Positions 42,602-51,734 of a stretch of DNA of 64,000 nucleotides are shown in pieces; position 1 is the stretch's first letter; each line of letters opens with the position of its first letter. The DNA comes from Desulfobacteraceae bacterium UBA5616. Its GTDB lineage: Bacteria; Desulfobacterota; Desulfobacteria; Desulfobacterales; UBA5616. The stretch spans positions 23,487-87,486 of the forward strand of contig DIKO01000022.1 in the NCBI GenBank assembly GCA_002423615.1, written 5' to 3'. The notes under the pieces were generated by a model. The model made no database searches. It worked only from the letters and a program-made list of their open reading frames with translations, and was not told where the DNA came from. The translations under genes and the position numbers were made by a program.

Positions 42602-43960
42602 TCAGGATTCGGCCTTTTCCCGGATTTCCGTCAAAGTGGATTCCACGGTGTTGCGGATGATATCGAGCCTTTCACGGGAAAGGGCTTCGAACCGGAGCAC
42701 CAGGGCGGGCTGGGTGTTGGAGGCCCGGACCAGGCCCCAGCCGTCGCCGAACAGGACTCTCGCCCCGTCGATATCGATGACCTTGTAGTCTTTCTTGAAA
42801 TGTTCGGTGATTTGTTCCACCACTTTGAATTTGATGTTGTCCGGGCAGTCCACCCGGATTTCGGGGGTGTTGAACGTGACTGGAACGTCGGCCAGGAGGG
42901 CGGATACGGTCTTGCCCGTGTCGGCCAGAATTTCAAGGAGGCGGCAGGCGGCATAGGTGGCGTCGTCAAACCCGAAGTAACGGTCGGCGAAAAACATGTG
43001 CCCGCTCATCTCTCCGGCCAGTTCGGCTTTTTCCTCCTTCATCTTTTTTTTGATCAGGGAATGCCCGGTGCGCCACATGATGGGTTTTCCCCCATGCTTT
43101 TCAATGTCGTCATATAGGGTCTGGGAGCATTTGACTTCGGAGATGAAAACAGACCCGGGTTTTCTTGAAAGAATTTCCCGGGAAAAAATGATCATCAACC
43201 GGTCCCCGAAGACGATGTCGCCCTTTTCGTCAATAATGCCGATGCGGTCCCCGTCTCCGTCAAAGCCGATGCCCACATCCAGTTTTTTCTCCTTGACCAG
43301 CGCGATGAGATCCTTCATGTTCTTCAAAACCGTGGGATCGGCCTCATGATTGGGAAAGGTCCCGTCCATCTCGCAGAAAAGATCATGGACCTCGCAGCCC
43401 AGGTCCCTTAAAACCGGGACCGCCACAACGCCTGCCGTACCATTTCCAGCGTCCACCCCGATTCTTAAGGGCCTTGAAAGACGGATGTTCCCTTTCACAA
43501 AGGCTTTGTAAGGGGTGATGATCTCACCTGTTTCACAGGCACCCTCGCCCTGGGCAAAGATCCCACCCTCGATGAGTCTTCGGATGTTCTGGAGTTCCTC
43601 GCCATATACCGAATCCAGCCCCTGGCAGACCTTAAACCCATTATATTCCTTCGGGTTATGGCTGGCTGTGATCATGACCCCGCCTTGCCGGTCAAAATGC
43701 CGGATTGAAAAATAAAACACCGGTGTGGGACAGACGCCCAGGTCCAGCACATCACACCCGGTGGCCATGAGTCCCTTGATGATCTGTCCGGCATAATCAT
43801 CCGATGTGGTCCGGCAGTCCCTGCCCACGGTCAGTTTCCGGCAGTTGTGGTTTTGAAGGTAGGTTCCGATTCCCTTCCCGATTAAAAAAACTTCATCTCC
43901 GTTGATGTCCTTGCCGGCAATCCCGCGGATGTCGTACTCACGAAAAATATCCGGATTCAT
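42602..43960 (-). CDS. Phosphomannomutase/phosphoglucomutase (AlgC/ManB family)
   Basis: 452 residues. Four-domain alpha-D-phosphohexomutase: NPDIFREYDIRGIAGKDIN at the start, phosphoserine loop MITASHNPKEYNGFK, Mg2+ loop GFDGDGDRIGIID, sugar loop GEMSGHMFF and the C-terminal phosphate-binding RASNTQPALVLRFEA. It interconverts mannose or glucose 6-phosphate and 1-phosphate for envelope polysaccharide. It lies 15 bases after uppP on the same strand, fitting an envelope role. Confidence 0.92.
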   Translation of the reverse strand: MNPDIFREYDIRGIAGKDINGDEVFLIGKGIGTYLQNHNCRKLTVGRDCRTTSDDYAGQIIKGLMATGCDVLDLGVCPTPVFYFSIRHFDRQGGVMITASHNPKEYNGFKVCQGLDSVYGEELQNIRRLIEGGIFAQGEGACETGEIITPYKAFVKGNIRLSRPLRIGVDAGNGTAGVVAVPVLRDLGCEVHDLFCEMDGTFPNHEADPTVLKNMKDLIALVKEKKLDVGIGFDGDGDRIGIIDEKGDIVFGDRLMIIFSREILSRKPGSVFISEVKCSQTLYDDIEKHGGKPIMWRTGHSLIKKKMKEEKAELAGEMSGHMFFADRYFGFDDATYAACRLLEILADTGKTVSALLADVPVTFNTPEIRVDCPDNIKFKVVEQITEHFKKDYKVIDIDGARVLFGDGWGLVRASNTQPALVLRFEALSRERLDIIRNTVESTLTEIREKAES

Positions 43961-43975
43961 AAACGCTCCTCCTAA

Positions 43976-44803
43976 TTAACCCATAGATATAAAAACAGAA
44001 ATTAACCCAAGTAACCAGCAGTAAGGGGAGAAATAATGCAGCCTCCCCTGATTGACGATGTAAACCAGCAGGCTCAGAGCCAGATACCCCACGATTCCCG
44101 ATGTCAGCATACCGAAAAGAACGGTAGCGGCGTCAAAGGATGCTTCGTTCGTCATGTCCTTTGCCGTTAAAAGTGTAGCGCCGAAAATAGCCGGTATGGA
44201 AAGAAGAAAAGAAAATCTCGCCGCGGTTTCCCGTGATACGCCCAGGTAAATGGCTGTGGAAATGGTCGAGCCGGAGCGGGAAATGCCGGGAAGGACGGCG
44301 ATTCCCTGGACCAGACCGATAACGACGGCGTCTAACAGGGAAAATTCCGTCATGGTTTTTGCCTGTTTGCGGATGCCCCTGGTGAACCACAACAGAATCC
44401 CCGTGATCGACAGCATAATCCCCACGAGCAGAACGGAAGAAAAAAGCCGGTCGCTGATTTCATGAAAGAGCAGCCCGATAATCGCTGTGGGTATGCTGCC
44501 CGCGCAAATCATCAGAATCCATTTCATGTCCGGATCTTCCCGGGAAGGAAGTTCGGACCATCTCCCCTTCAGAATGAGGAAAAAACATCGCATCAGGGTG
44601 GCCGTCAAAGCATGGATGTCTTTCCGGAAATAAATAAACACGGCCATGAGGGTTCCCAGATGAACGGCAACGTCAAAACTCAACTGGGGCTCACGGATGC
44701 CGAAAAGGTTTTGTGCAATGACCAGATGGCCCGAGCTGCTGACGGGTAGAAATTCCGTAAGGCCCTGGACGGCTCCCAGAACAATGGATTCAACTGTATT
44801 CAT
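43976..44803 (-). CDS. uppP: Undecaprenyl-diphosphatase (BacA/UppP)
   Basis: 275 residues, about eight membrane helices. The two active-site motifs are GLTEFLPVSSSGHLVIAQ near the N-terminus and GIAVLPGISRSGSTISTAIY in the middle, both near-perfect. It recycles the C55 lipid carrier of peptidoglycan synthesis at the inner membrane. The start lies one base beyond the rtcB stop, so the two are coupled in translation despite unrelated roles. Confidence 0.95.
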   Translation of the reverse strand: MNTVESIVLGAVQGLTEFLPVSSSGHLVIAQNLFGIREPQLSFDVAVHLGTLMAVFIYFRKDIHALTATLMRCFFLILKGRWSELPSREDPDMKWILMICAGSIPTAIIGLLFHEISDRLFSSVLLVGIMLSITGILLWFTRGIRKQAKTMTEFSLLDAVVIGLVQGIAVLPGISRSGSTISTAIYLGVSRETAARFSFLLSIPAIFGATLLTAKDMTNEASFDAATVLFGMLTSGIVGYLALSLLVYIVNQGRLHYFSPYCWLLGLISVFISMG

Positions 44804-44804
44804 G

Positions 44805-46238
44805 TTATCCTTTGATCACCACCAGAGGCTTTAACCTGGCCACTTTGGCGGAAATGCCGGCATTGTGGACCACGGCAGCCACCATGGATATGTCTTTGTA
44901 TGCCTCGGGCATTTCCTCGGCCAGTGTGGATTTTCCAGACCATCGGACAATAATTCCCCTGTCTTCAAGTTCCCGGTAGATGGACCTGCCTTTGGCGGCT
45001 TTGACGGCAGCCTTTCGGCTTAATGTGCGGCCGGCACCGTGACAGGTGGAACCAAAGGTTTCCGCCATGGCTTTTTGGGTTCCCGTCATGACATAGGAGG
45101 CGGTTCCCATGTCTCCGGGGATGAGGATGGGCTGGCCGATGTGGCGGTAATCAAGGCTTAAGTCCGGATGGCCCGGACCGTATGCCCGGGTAGCCCCTTT
45201 TCGATGAACGCAGACCGTCCGGCTCCTGCCGTCCACCGTATGGGTTTCTTTTTTGGCGATATTGTGGCAGACATCATACACCTGATTCATGTTGAGCGCC
45301 CTGGGACCGATGTGGAACACCTGCTGGAACACTTCCCGGGTCCGGTGTAACAGGATCTGGCGATTGGCCCAGGCATAGTTGGCGGCGCAGGCCATGGCGT
45401 TGAAATACCGTTTTCCCGCCTCGGACTGAATCATGGCGCAGGCCAGCTGGCGGTCGGGGATCTCGAAACCGGCTTTGGGCATTTCGTTGACCATCTGGGC
45501 CAGGTAGTCGTCACACACCTGGTAACCCAGACCTCTGGAACCGCTGTGAAGAATCACCGTGGCCTGGTCCTGAAAAAGACCGAACGCCCTGGCGGCTTCG
45601 GGGTTGAAAATCTTTTCCACAAATCCGACTTCCAGGAAATGGTTTCCCGAACCCAGGGTTCCGAGCTGCTGCCGGCCCCTCTCCAGGGCCCTTTGGCTCA
45701 GTGTGTCCGGGTCGGCATTGGTCATGCAACCGCTGTCCTCGGTATGCTCGATGTCTCTGTCTTCCCCGAACCCCTGTTCCACGGCCCAGGAACTGCCATG
45801 GGTCAATACCCGTTTTTCGGCCTTGGCATTGAGCTTCACCGGCCCCGTTGATCCCACACCGCAGGGAATGTGTCGGTAGAGGGCATCGGCCAGTTCCACC
45901 GCAGTCTTTGAAATGTCCTCGCGGGTCAGGCCCGTGGATGCAAGCCGGACACCGCAGTTGATATCGTATCCCACTCCTCCGGGGCTGATGACTCCGGTGT
46001 CCCAGTCACAGGCCGCCACGCCGCCGATGGGAAACCCATACCCCCAGTGCATGTCCGGCATGGCCAGGGATGCCTTGACAATGCCGGGCAGTGTGGCCAC
46101 GTTGGCCACCTGCTTCAGGGCTTCCTCCTGTTTTATCGCCTCCAGCATGCTCTCTCCGGCATAAATGATGCCGGGAACCCGCATGGCACCGGTCATGGGC
46201 AGCTCCCATCGATAATCGTCGATTTTTTTTAATATCAT
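44805..46238 (-). CDS. rtcB: RNA-splicing ligase RtcB
   Basis: 477 residues from ATG 46238; a GTG six bases earlier is an alternative. Typical for RtcB: VRVPG-like RVPGIIYAGESML at the start, VGYDINCGVRLAS with the Mn2+ Cys, LGSGNHFLEV, HSGSRGLGYQV, and the guanylylation region STCHGAGRTLSRKAAV. RtcB joins 2',3'-cyclic phosphate and 5'-OH RNA ends using GTP, repairing tRNA or rRNA cuts. The archease gene just upstream (gap 26 bases) encodes its activating partner. Toxins of the MazF/VapC type in this genome make just such breaks, so a repair role is conceivable. Confidence 0.95.
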   Translation of the reverse strand: MILKKIDDYRWELPMTGAMRVPGIIYAGESMLEAIKQEEALKQVANVATLPGIVKASLAMPDMHWGYGFPIGGVAACDWDTGVISPGGVGYDINCGVRLASTGLTREDISKTAVELADALYRHIPCGVGSTGPVKLNAKAEKRVLTHGSSWAVEQGFGEDRDIEHTEDSGCMTNADPDTLSQRALERGRQQLGTLGSGNHFLEVGFVEKIFNPEAARAFGLFQDQATVILHSGSRGLGYQVCDDYLAQMVNEMPKAGFEIPDRQLACAMIQSEAGKRYFNAMACAANYAWANRQILLHRTREVFQQVFHIGPRALNMNQVYDVCHNIAKKETHTVDGRSRTVCVHRKGATRAYGPGHPDLSLDYRHIGQPILIPGDMGTASYVMTGTQKAMAETFGSTCHGAGRTLSRKAAVKAAKGRSIYRELEDRGIIVRWSGKSTLAEEMPEAYKDISMVAAVVHNAGISAKVARLKPLVVIKG

Positions 46239-46264
46239 ATCCACGGGCCCATTGCCCTCAATCC

Positions 46265-46681
46265 CTAAACATCAAAGATGATGGTGGAAGTCCATCCCTT
46301 TTTCTCCTGCTTCACGTCCAGGCCGTGATAGGTCACCGCCTTGATGTCATGCCGGATTTCATGGTGAATGGGATCAAAATGCAAACACTCGATATTTGCT
46401 TCTATCATAAAGGGTTTAATTACCTTAATGTCGATATTTTGTACAAGTATTTCTTTCCCCGACCATAAATACAACAGCTCCCGGAGCCATGCCGCCATCA
46501 GGTCCGGCCAGTCCATGCCCTGGACGGAAATACGGCGGATTTTCCCCTTCTTCGGTGGCCCGGGATGCACGATCAGGTCGAATAAGGCCAGACCGGCATG
46601 GTTGTACAACTGCCTTTCATCTTTTCCGAAGACGCGGATTCCCAGGTCCGCCGTATGGTCGATGAGCATGTAGAATCTCAT
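46265..46681 (-). CDS. Archease, RtcB activator
   Basis: 138 residues. Archease marks: LIDHTADLGIRVFG (metal-binding Asp/His region), LALFDLIVHP, LMAAWLRELLYLW and the terminal VKQEKKGWTSTIIFDV. Archease speeds RtcB guanylylation and broadens nucleotide use. Cotranscription with rtcB is the usual arrangement. It follows the MoeA-PBP gene by 33 bases, so it could lie within a long operon from 49913 down. Confidence 0.93.
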   Translation of the reverse strand: MRFYMLIDHTADLGIRVFGKDERQLYNHAGLALFDLIVHPGPPKKGKIRRISVQGMDWPDLMAAWLRELLYLWSGKEILVQNIDIKVIKPFMIEANIECLHFDPIHHEIRHDIKAVTYHGLDVKQEKKGWTSTIIFDV

Positions 46682-46714
46682 TTGAAGTCAGGCCAACGGG
46701 TTCGCATATGGGAT

Positions 46715-48652
46715 TCACCGGGACCTGTAAACAATTTCGCCGCATTGCCGGGTGTGGTATCCCCCCAGGGCCTGAACCCGGGATTTGAACTCTTCGGACC
46801 GGATGGTGGAAAGCAGGATCTGCATGTTTTCCGATTCAAGATGGGCTTCGGGAATGATCAGGTCGTACTGCTCGGTCACCACGGGAATGAAATCAAGATC
46901 CAGTGCCTTGGCCGCGGCGAAAATCCCCAGCCCCACATCGGCAGCGCCGGACAATACGCATACGGCGACGGACATGTGGGTAAATTCTTCGTTCAGGTAG
47001 CCGTTGATCGCGTCCGGGGAGAGGCCTGTCTGTTCCAACCGGTAGTCCAGAAGAATCCGGGTGCCTGAACCCGCCTGGCGGTTGATGAACCGGATATCCC
47101 TCCGGGCAAGATCACCGATATCTTTGATGTTTTTTGGATTTCCCCTGGGAATGATAAGCCCCTGATCCCTAAAGACCAGGTTCACCGCCGTTACCGGAAT
47201 GTCGGGCAGATATTTTTGGAGGTAGGACACATTATAGGAACCGTCCCGGGTGTCCAGAAGATGGGACCCTGCCAGATGGCATGCGCCGCGTTTTATGGCC
47301 ATCAACCCGCCCATGCTACCCACATGGCTGGAAGAGAGCGTAATGCGGTCATGGCCGGCACGGATGGCGTCAGCCAGGATGTCCAGTGAATTGTCATGGC
47401 TTCCCACCACGACAAGGGTGTTGTCGATCGCCGAAATTGGACGGAGCAGTTCGGCGGTTACCGGTTCGCCATCCCGGATTCCTTCGATGTGATTCGGTAT
47501 GCGGATAATGCCGTCAGCCTCGGTCAGGGTGGTGATGCTGCCGGCCCCCCGGGGCAGGGGGTTGGCCACGATTCTATTCCCCACCCGGCCCAGTTTGACC
47601 CGTAAAAATTCCTCCACACCGAGTTTGGATGCCGTCTTGCGGGTGACTTCCACGGAAACGGCAGGTCTGGGCTCGTCGGGTTGACCCAGCATCCGGCAGA
47701 TCAGTGGCTGGACGAATTGTTCAAAGGCGATGATGGCGGAAACCGGGTACCCGGGTATTCCGAATACCGGTTTTTCCCCGGCAGCCCCGATAATGACGGG
47801 TTTCCCCGGCATGATCGTCACACCGTGGACCAGGATTTCCCCCAATGCGTCGATCACCGGTTTGGCGTAATCCTCGGAACCTGCAGAAGAACCGCCGATA
47901 ACGAGAACCATGTCCACATCACCGGCCAGGGCATCTTCCGCGGCGGACCTGATCTTTTGTTCATCATCCATGATCCGGTCGTTCCGGATATAGCCCGCCC
48001 CGCAGGCTTCCGCCAGTTTGCCCAGGACATGGGAGTTGGTTTCAATGACCTGGCCGGGTTTTAAGTCCGCTAATACAACCTTGTCCTGCTCCACAAGCTC
48101 CGAGCCGGTCGGAATGATGAGGATCCTGGGTTTCCTCATAACTTTCACGGCAAAATGGCCGGCGGAAAGCAGCGCGCCCAGACTGTAAGGGGTGATTTTG
48201 TGATTCCGCGGAAACAATAGTTCGGTGGCTACGATGTCTTCACCCATTTTGCGGACGTTCTGCCAGGGGAATGCCGGGGCTTCAATTTCAACGCGGTCAT
48301 CATCCAGCACCTGGATATGTTCGATCATGATCACGGCGTCGGTGTTTTCCGGCATTACATGACCGGTGTTGACGTAAAAGGCATCTTTTCCGATGATCAG
48401 TTCTTTCGGGTTGTCGTCATTGGCGCCGAAGGTGGCATCGGCCTTGACGGCGATGCCGTCCATGGCGGCCGCATGAAAATTAGGAGCGGAGATGTCGGCA
48501 AATACGGGTTCGGCCAGGATTCTGCCCACAGCGTCGATCACCGGGATGCTCTCATGGGCGGATTTGTCGGAACAGGGGAACCGGCGGGAAATAATCTCCC
48601 GTGCTTCGGCCAGGGTCTTCATTTTCAGGTAAACATTTCGCTTAAGGTTCAT
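46715..48652 (-). CDS. MoeA fused to a C-terminal periplasmic-binding-like (COG1910-type) domain
   Basis: 645 residues from ATG 48652. The first ~400 residues are MoeA, molybdopterin molybdenumtransferase: VFADISAPNFHAAAMDGIAV, the MoCF-domain loop MVLVIGGSSAGSEDYAKPV and VFGIPGYPVSAIIAFEQFV. From ~410 to the end there is a substrate-binding fold (VGSHDNSLDILAD, SHVGSMGGLMAIKRGACHLA, RQAGSGTRILLD) as in molybdate/tungstate-responsive binding domains. The fusion is common in anaerobes and is thought to sense or deliver the metal oxyanion. It is adjacent to a second, plain moeA. Confidence 0.9.
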   Translation of the reverse strand: MNLKRNVYLKMKTLAEAREIISRRFPCSDKSAHESIPVIDAVGRILAEPVFADISAPNFHAAAMDGIAVKADATFGANDDNPKELIIGKDAFYVNTGHVMPENTDAVIMIEHIQVLDDDRVEIEAPAFPWQNVRKMGEDIVATELLFPRNHKITPYSLGALLSAGHFAVKVMRKPRILIIPTGSELVEQDKVVLADLKPGQVIETNSHVLGKLAEACGAGYIRNDRIMDDEQKIRSAAEDALAGDVDMVLVIGGSSAGSEDYAKPVIDALGEILVHGVTIMPGKPVIIGAAGEKPVFGIPGYPVSAIIAFEQFVQPLICRMLGQPDEPRPAVSVEVTRKTASKLGVEEFLRVKLGRVGNRIVANPLPRGAGSITTLTEADGIIRIPNHIEGIRDGEPVTAELLRPISAIDNTLVVVGSHDNSLDILADAIRAGHDRITLSSSHVGSMGGLMAIKRGACHLAGSHLLDTRDGSYNVSYLQKYLPDIPVTAVNLVFRDQGLIIPRGNPKNIKDIGDLARRDIRFINRQAGSGTRILLDYRLEQTGLSPDAINGYLNEEFTHMSVAVCVLSGAADVGLGIFAAAKALDLDFIPVVTEQYDLIIPEAHLESENMQILLSTIRSEEFKSRVQALGGYHTRQCGEIVYRSR

Positions 48653-48671
48653 ATTTTTTCCGATCAAAAGA

Positions 48672-49913
48672 TTAAACCAGAATCACGTCAACCACGGCTC
48701 CCTTGTCCAGACCTTCGGTATTGGCGTCAATTTCGATCAGGCCGTCGGCCTTCACCATGGTGCGGATCAATCCGGATTTTCCCAGCACCGGGTGGGCCCT
48801 TGCCATGCCTTCCGTCCGGCTCAGCCGGACCCGGATAAAATCCGTTCGTCCCTGGGCGGAAGCGATGTTTCTGTCGAGAACGGCGGGTATTTTCCATCGG
48901 GTGCAAGGGATTCGGCCCGAAATCCGCTCCAGAAAAGGTCGAACCACCACATCAAAAACCACCATGGCCGACACCACGTGCCCGGGCAGCCCGAAGAAGG
49001 GCTTTCCCAGGACTTTGGCAAGTATGGTGGGTTTCCCCGGGCTGATGGAAATGCCGTGGACCAGTATGGATGCCTCGGCCAGGGAGGATAAAACAGATAT
49101 GGTAAAATCCCTTGCCCCCACTGAACTGCCGCCGGAGATCAGAACCATGTCGGATTCCGCCAGGGCCCGTTCGCATTTTCGTAATAGATCATGGAAATCA
49201 TCCTTCACAATGCCGTAGATATTGGGCACGGCTCCGGATGCGGCCGCCAGAGCGGAAAGGGTGTGGGAATTGATATCCCGGAGTTGCCCGGGACCGGGAT
49301 TTTCCCGGATGGAAACGATCTCATCACCGGTTGAGATGATCCCCACCACAGGCTTTTTAAACACGGTGATCCTGCCCATGCCCATGGCGGCCAGAAGTCC
49401 CAGTTCCTGAGGCCTGATTTTTTCGCCTTTTTTCAGAACGACCTCGTCTTTTTTGAAATCCTCACCCACCATGATCATGTTCTGGCCGGGTGCCACGCTT
49501 CGATAGACCTCGATGGCGGAATCGTCCACAGTCTGTATATGCTCGACCATGACCACGGCGTCGGCCCCCTTTGGCAACATGCCCCCGGTAAATATTTTTG
49601 CCGTCTCCAGGCGGGAAATGGAAAAACTTGGGATCTCGCCCATTGCGACCGAGCCCGCCAGGGTGAGGAAGGCCGGGTTGGCTTCGGACGCACCGAAAGT
49701 GGCCTGTGCAAAAACGGCGTAACCGTCCATGGTGGATCGCGGAAAATCCGGAAGGTCCATGTTCGAGACAACATCGGCGCCAAGAATCCTGCCCAGAGCG
49801 TCCTCCAGCAGGATTTCTTCGGTCCCGACCGGGGAGAACTCGCCGGTACAGGATATGACTTCCTCAAGATTTCTGACTTTGAAAAATTCCTTCATGGTCT
49901 GGTCCAATACCAT
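48672..49913 (-). CDS. moeA: Molybdopterin molybdenumtransferase MoeA
   Basis: 413 residues (ATG 49913; ATG 49895 is equally possible, neither has a strong ribosome site). MoeA elements: MDLPDFPRSTMDGYAVFAQA, VVMVEHIQTVDD, LISGGSSVGARDF, FFGLPGHVVSAMVVFDVVV. It inserts Mo or W into adenylylated molybdopterin. Two MoeA-type proteins in tandem may serve molybdenum and tungsten separately, as proposed for other anaerobes; that is inference. First gene of the minus-strand run reaching nifS. Confidence 0.93.
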   Translation of the reverse strand: MVLDQTMKEFFKVRNLEEVISCTGEFSPVGTEEILLEDALGRILGADVVSNMDLPDFPRSTMDGYAVFAQATFGASEANPAFLTLAGSVAMGEIPSFSISRLETAKIFTGGMLPKGADAVVMVEHIQTVDDSAIEVYRSVAPGQNMIMVGEDFKKDEVVLKKGEKIRPQELGLLAAMGMGRITVFKKPVVGIISTGDEIVSIRENPGPGQLRDINSHTLSALAAASGAVPNIYGIVKDDFHDLLRKCERALAESDMVLISGGSSVGARDFTISVLSSLAEASILVHGISISPGKPTILAKVLGKPFFGLPGHVVSAMVVFDVVVRPFLERISGRIPCTRWKIPAVLDRNIASAQGRTDFIRVRLSRTEGMARAHPVLGKSGLIRTMVKADGLIEIDANTEGLDKGAVVDVILV

Positions 49914-50015
49914 AATTGGAAGCGGGATTCAAATCCCTCATGCCGGGGTTTGACCCGGAGCTTCTGATGACGGGTGTCAATCCATGTAATTTTCAGGTTT
50001 ACCGGTATTCATGGC

Positions 50016-50043
50016 TTGCAATATATGAAATTTTGGGTATAAT
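50016..50043 (+). promoter_or_regulatory. Promoter of the DEAD-box helicase gene
   Basis: TTGCAA (50016-50021), a 16-base spacer and TATAAT (50038-50043). It gives a leader of about 120 bases, within which no clear structure was recognised. Confidence 0.65.
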
Positions 50044-50172
50044 CAAAGCCTTTATGAAAACCCAATACAAAAAGGAATCGGTTCACACGGAATTTGAATT
50101 GGGATCCGGACGGCGATCAAAGCCGGGCAAGGCCCTCGATATCTTAAACCTTGAACCCGCATTTGTGTGAGA

Positions 50173-51663
50173 ATGAGCGACCCTCAATTTTTGACCTCAA
50201 CCCGATTTGAGGCCTTTAACCTGCCGGAAACGGTGTTAAACGGTCTGAACGAAAACAACCTGACCTTCTGTACGCCCATCCAGGCCGAGACCCTTCCCAT
50301 CTCTTTACTGGGAAAAGACGTTGCCGGTCAGGCCCAGACCGGGACGGGGAAAACCGCGGCCTTTCTGGTCACGATTTTTTCAAGGCTCCTTGCGATGGCG
50401 GAAACAAAAACAGGGGCCCCGCTGGCGTTAATCGTAGCCCCCACCCGGGAACTGGCGTTCCAGATCCATGACGAAGCCCTGAAAATCGGAAAGTATACAG
50501 GTTTTACCCAGGCCAATATCGTCGGCGGGGTGGATTATGCAAAACAGGCGGATCTCCTGCGTAAGGGCGTGGACATCGTCATCGGCACCCCGGGCCGGAT
50601 CATCGATTTCTACAAGCAGAAAATCCTGAAAACCGATAACATTAAAATCGTGGTCGTTGACGAGGCCGATCGTCTTCTGGACCTGGGGTTTGCCAAGGAT
50701 ATGCGGTATATCCTGAAAAACCTTCCCCATTATGAAAAACGCCAGTCCATGCTGTTTTCCGCAACACTTTCCTTCCGGGTCATGGAACTGACCTATGAGT
50801 ACATGAATTTACCCGAGTTTATTTCCGTGACCACCGAGGAAGTGGTTGTGGACGGGGTCGAGCAATGTCTGTTCCACGTGGGAACGGACAACAAACTTTC
50901 TCTTCTCCTCGGGTTATTGTCCAGGGAAAGCTGGGAGAGGGTCATCATTTTTGTCAATACGAAATCCGGCGTTGAATACCTGGCCAGAAGGCTTAAAGGC
51001 AACGGGTGGCCGGCCGAAGGCATAACCGGTGATTTACCCCAGCCGAAACGGTTCAAACTCATGGAGGAGTTCAAGAACGGGAAACTTAAGATCCTCATCG
51101 CAACCGATGTGGCCTCCAGGGGAATCCATGTGGAAGACGTCAGTCACGTGATAAATTACGATCTGCCCCAGGATTCCGAAAATTATATCCATCGCATCGG
51201 CCGAACGGCCCGGGCCGGTAAAAAAGGAAAGGCCATTTCCCTGGCCTGCGAGAAATACGTTTATCATCTGGAGGCCATGGAAGATATCCTGGGGTACAAG
51301 ATTCCCGTGATCTGGCCTCAGGACGACTGGTTTGTCGGGGACAACTCGCCTCCCGACCTTCCCGGTACGAAAAAAAGAAAAACCGAAGTCCGGCAGCGAC
51401 TGGAGAGAAGGGTCCTCAAAGAGCCCCGGCAACGGAAACCCGTCATCAAAAGAGCGCCGGGAACCTGCCCGGGGAGTTTCTTCGGATTTAAACCGATGGA
51501 TTCTGAACTTGTTATAATACCCCCGCCCGAAAGTGTTCCTGCACCCCCGCCCGAAATTGTTATTTCAACCCCCCCGGAGGCGGAATCCACCCCTCCAAAA
51601 AAGAAAAGACGATACCGAAAGAAGAAAAAGAGCATCTCTCCACCGGATGCTTCTTTGGAGTGA
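50173..51663 (+). CDS. DEAD-box ATP-dependent RNA helicase (RhlB/RhlE-like)
   Basis: 496 residues from ATG 50173. Q motif FCTPIQAETLPISL, Walker A AGQAQTGTGKTAAF, DEAD box VVDEADRLLDLGF, SAT as LFSATLSF, and motifs V/VI VASRGIHVEDVSHV and HRIGRTARAGKKG. The core ends near residue 380. The tail (about 390-496) is basic and proline-rich with repeated PPPE stretches and a final Lys/Arg cluster, typical of RNA-anchoring extensions. Roles would be RNA decay or ribosome assembly. It is monocistronic by context. Confidence 0.92.
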   Translation: MSDPQFLTSTRFEAFNLPETVLNGLNENNLTFCTPIQAETLPISLLGKDVAGQAQTGTGKTAAFLVTIFSRLLAMAETKTGAPLALIVAPTRELAFQIHDEALKIGKYTGFTQANIVGGVDYAKQADLLRKGVDIVIGTPGRIIDFYKQKILKTDNIKIVVVDEADRLLDLGFAKDMRYILKNLPHYEKRQSMLFSATLSFRVMELTYEYMNLPEFISVTTEEVVVDGVEQCLFHVGTDNKLSLLLGLLSRESWERVIIFVNTKSGVEYLARRLKGNGWPAEGITGDLPQPKRFKLMEEFKNGKLKILIATDVASRGIHVEDVSHVINYDLPQDSENYIHRIGRTARAGKKGKAISLACEKYVYHLEAMEDILGYKIPVIWPQDDWFVGDNSPPDLPGTKKRKTEVRQRLERRVLKEPRQRKPVIKRAPGTCPGSFFGFKPMDSELVIIPPPESVPAPPPEIVISTPPEAESTPPKKKRRYRKKKKSISPPDASLE

Positions 51664-51694
51664 ACCGGTTCGAAGGTTCCTGTTGGAACCGGTT
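51663..51694 (+). terminator. Inverted repeat right after the helicase stop
   Basis: AACCGGTTC (51663-51671) and GAACCGGTT (51686-51694) form a 9-bp stem; an inner alternative GGTTCC-TGTT-GGAACC overlaps it. There is no clean T tract, so it may be a weak terminator or a protein-binding site. Confidence 0.45.
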
Positions 51695-51734
51695 TGCCCT
51701 TGATAAAATTGAATTTTTCCCGTAAAATGCAAAC

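Noticed and set aside
50055..50170. Possible 38-residue gene (MKTQYKKES start) before the DEAD-box helicase
   Set aside because: It would begin about five bases after the predicted transcription start with no ribosome binding site, and the peptide has no recognisable features; it is more simply the leader of the helicase mRNA.
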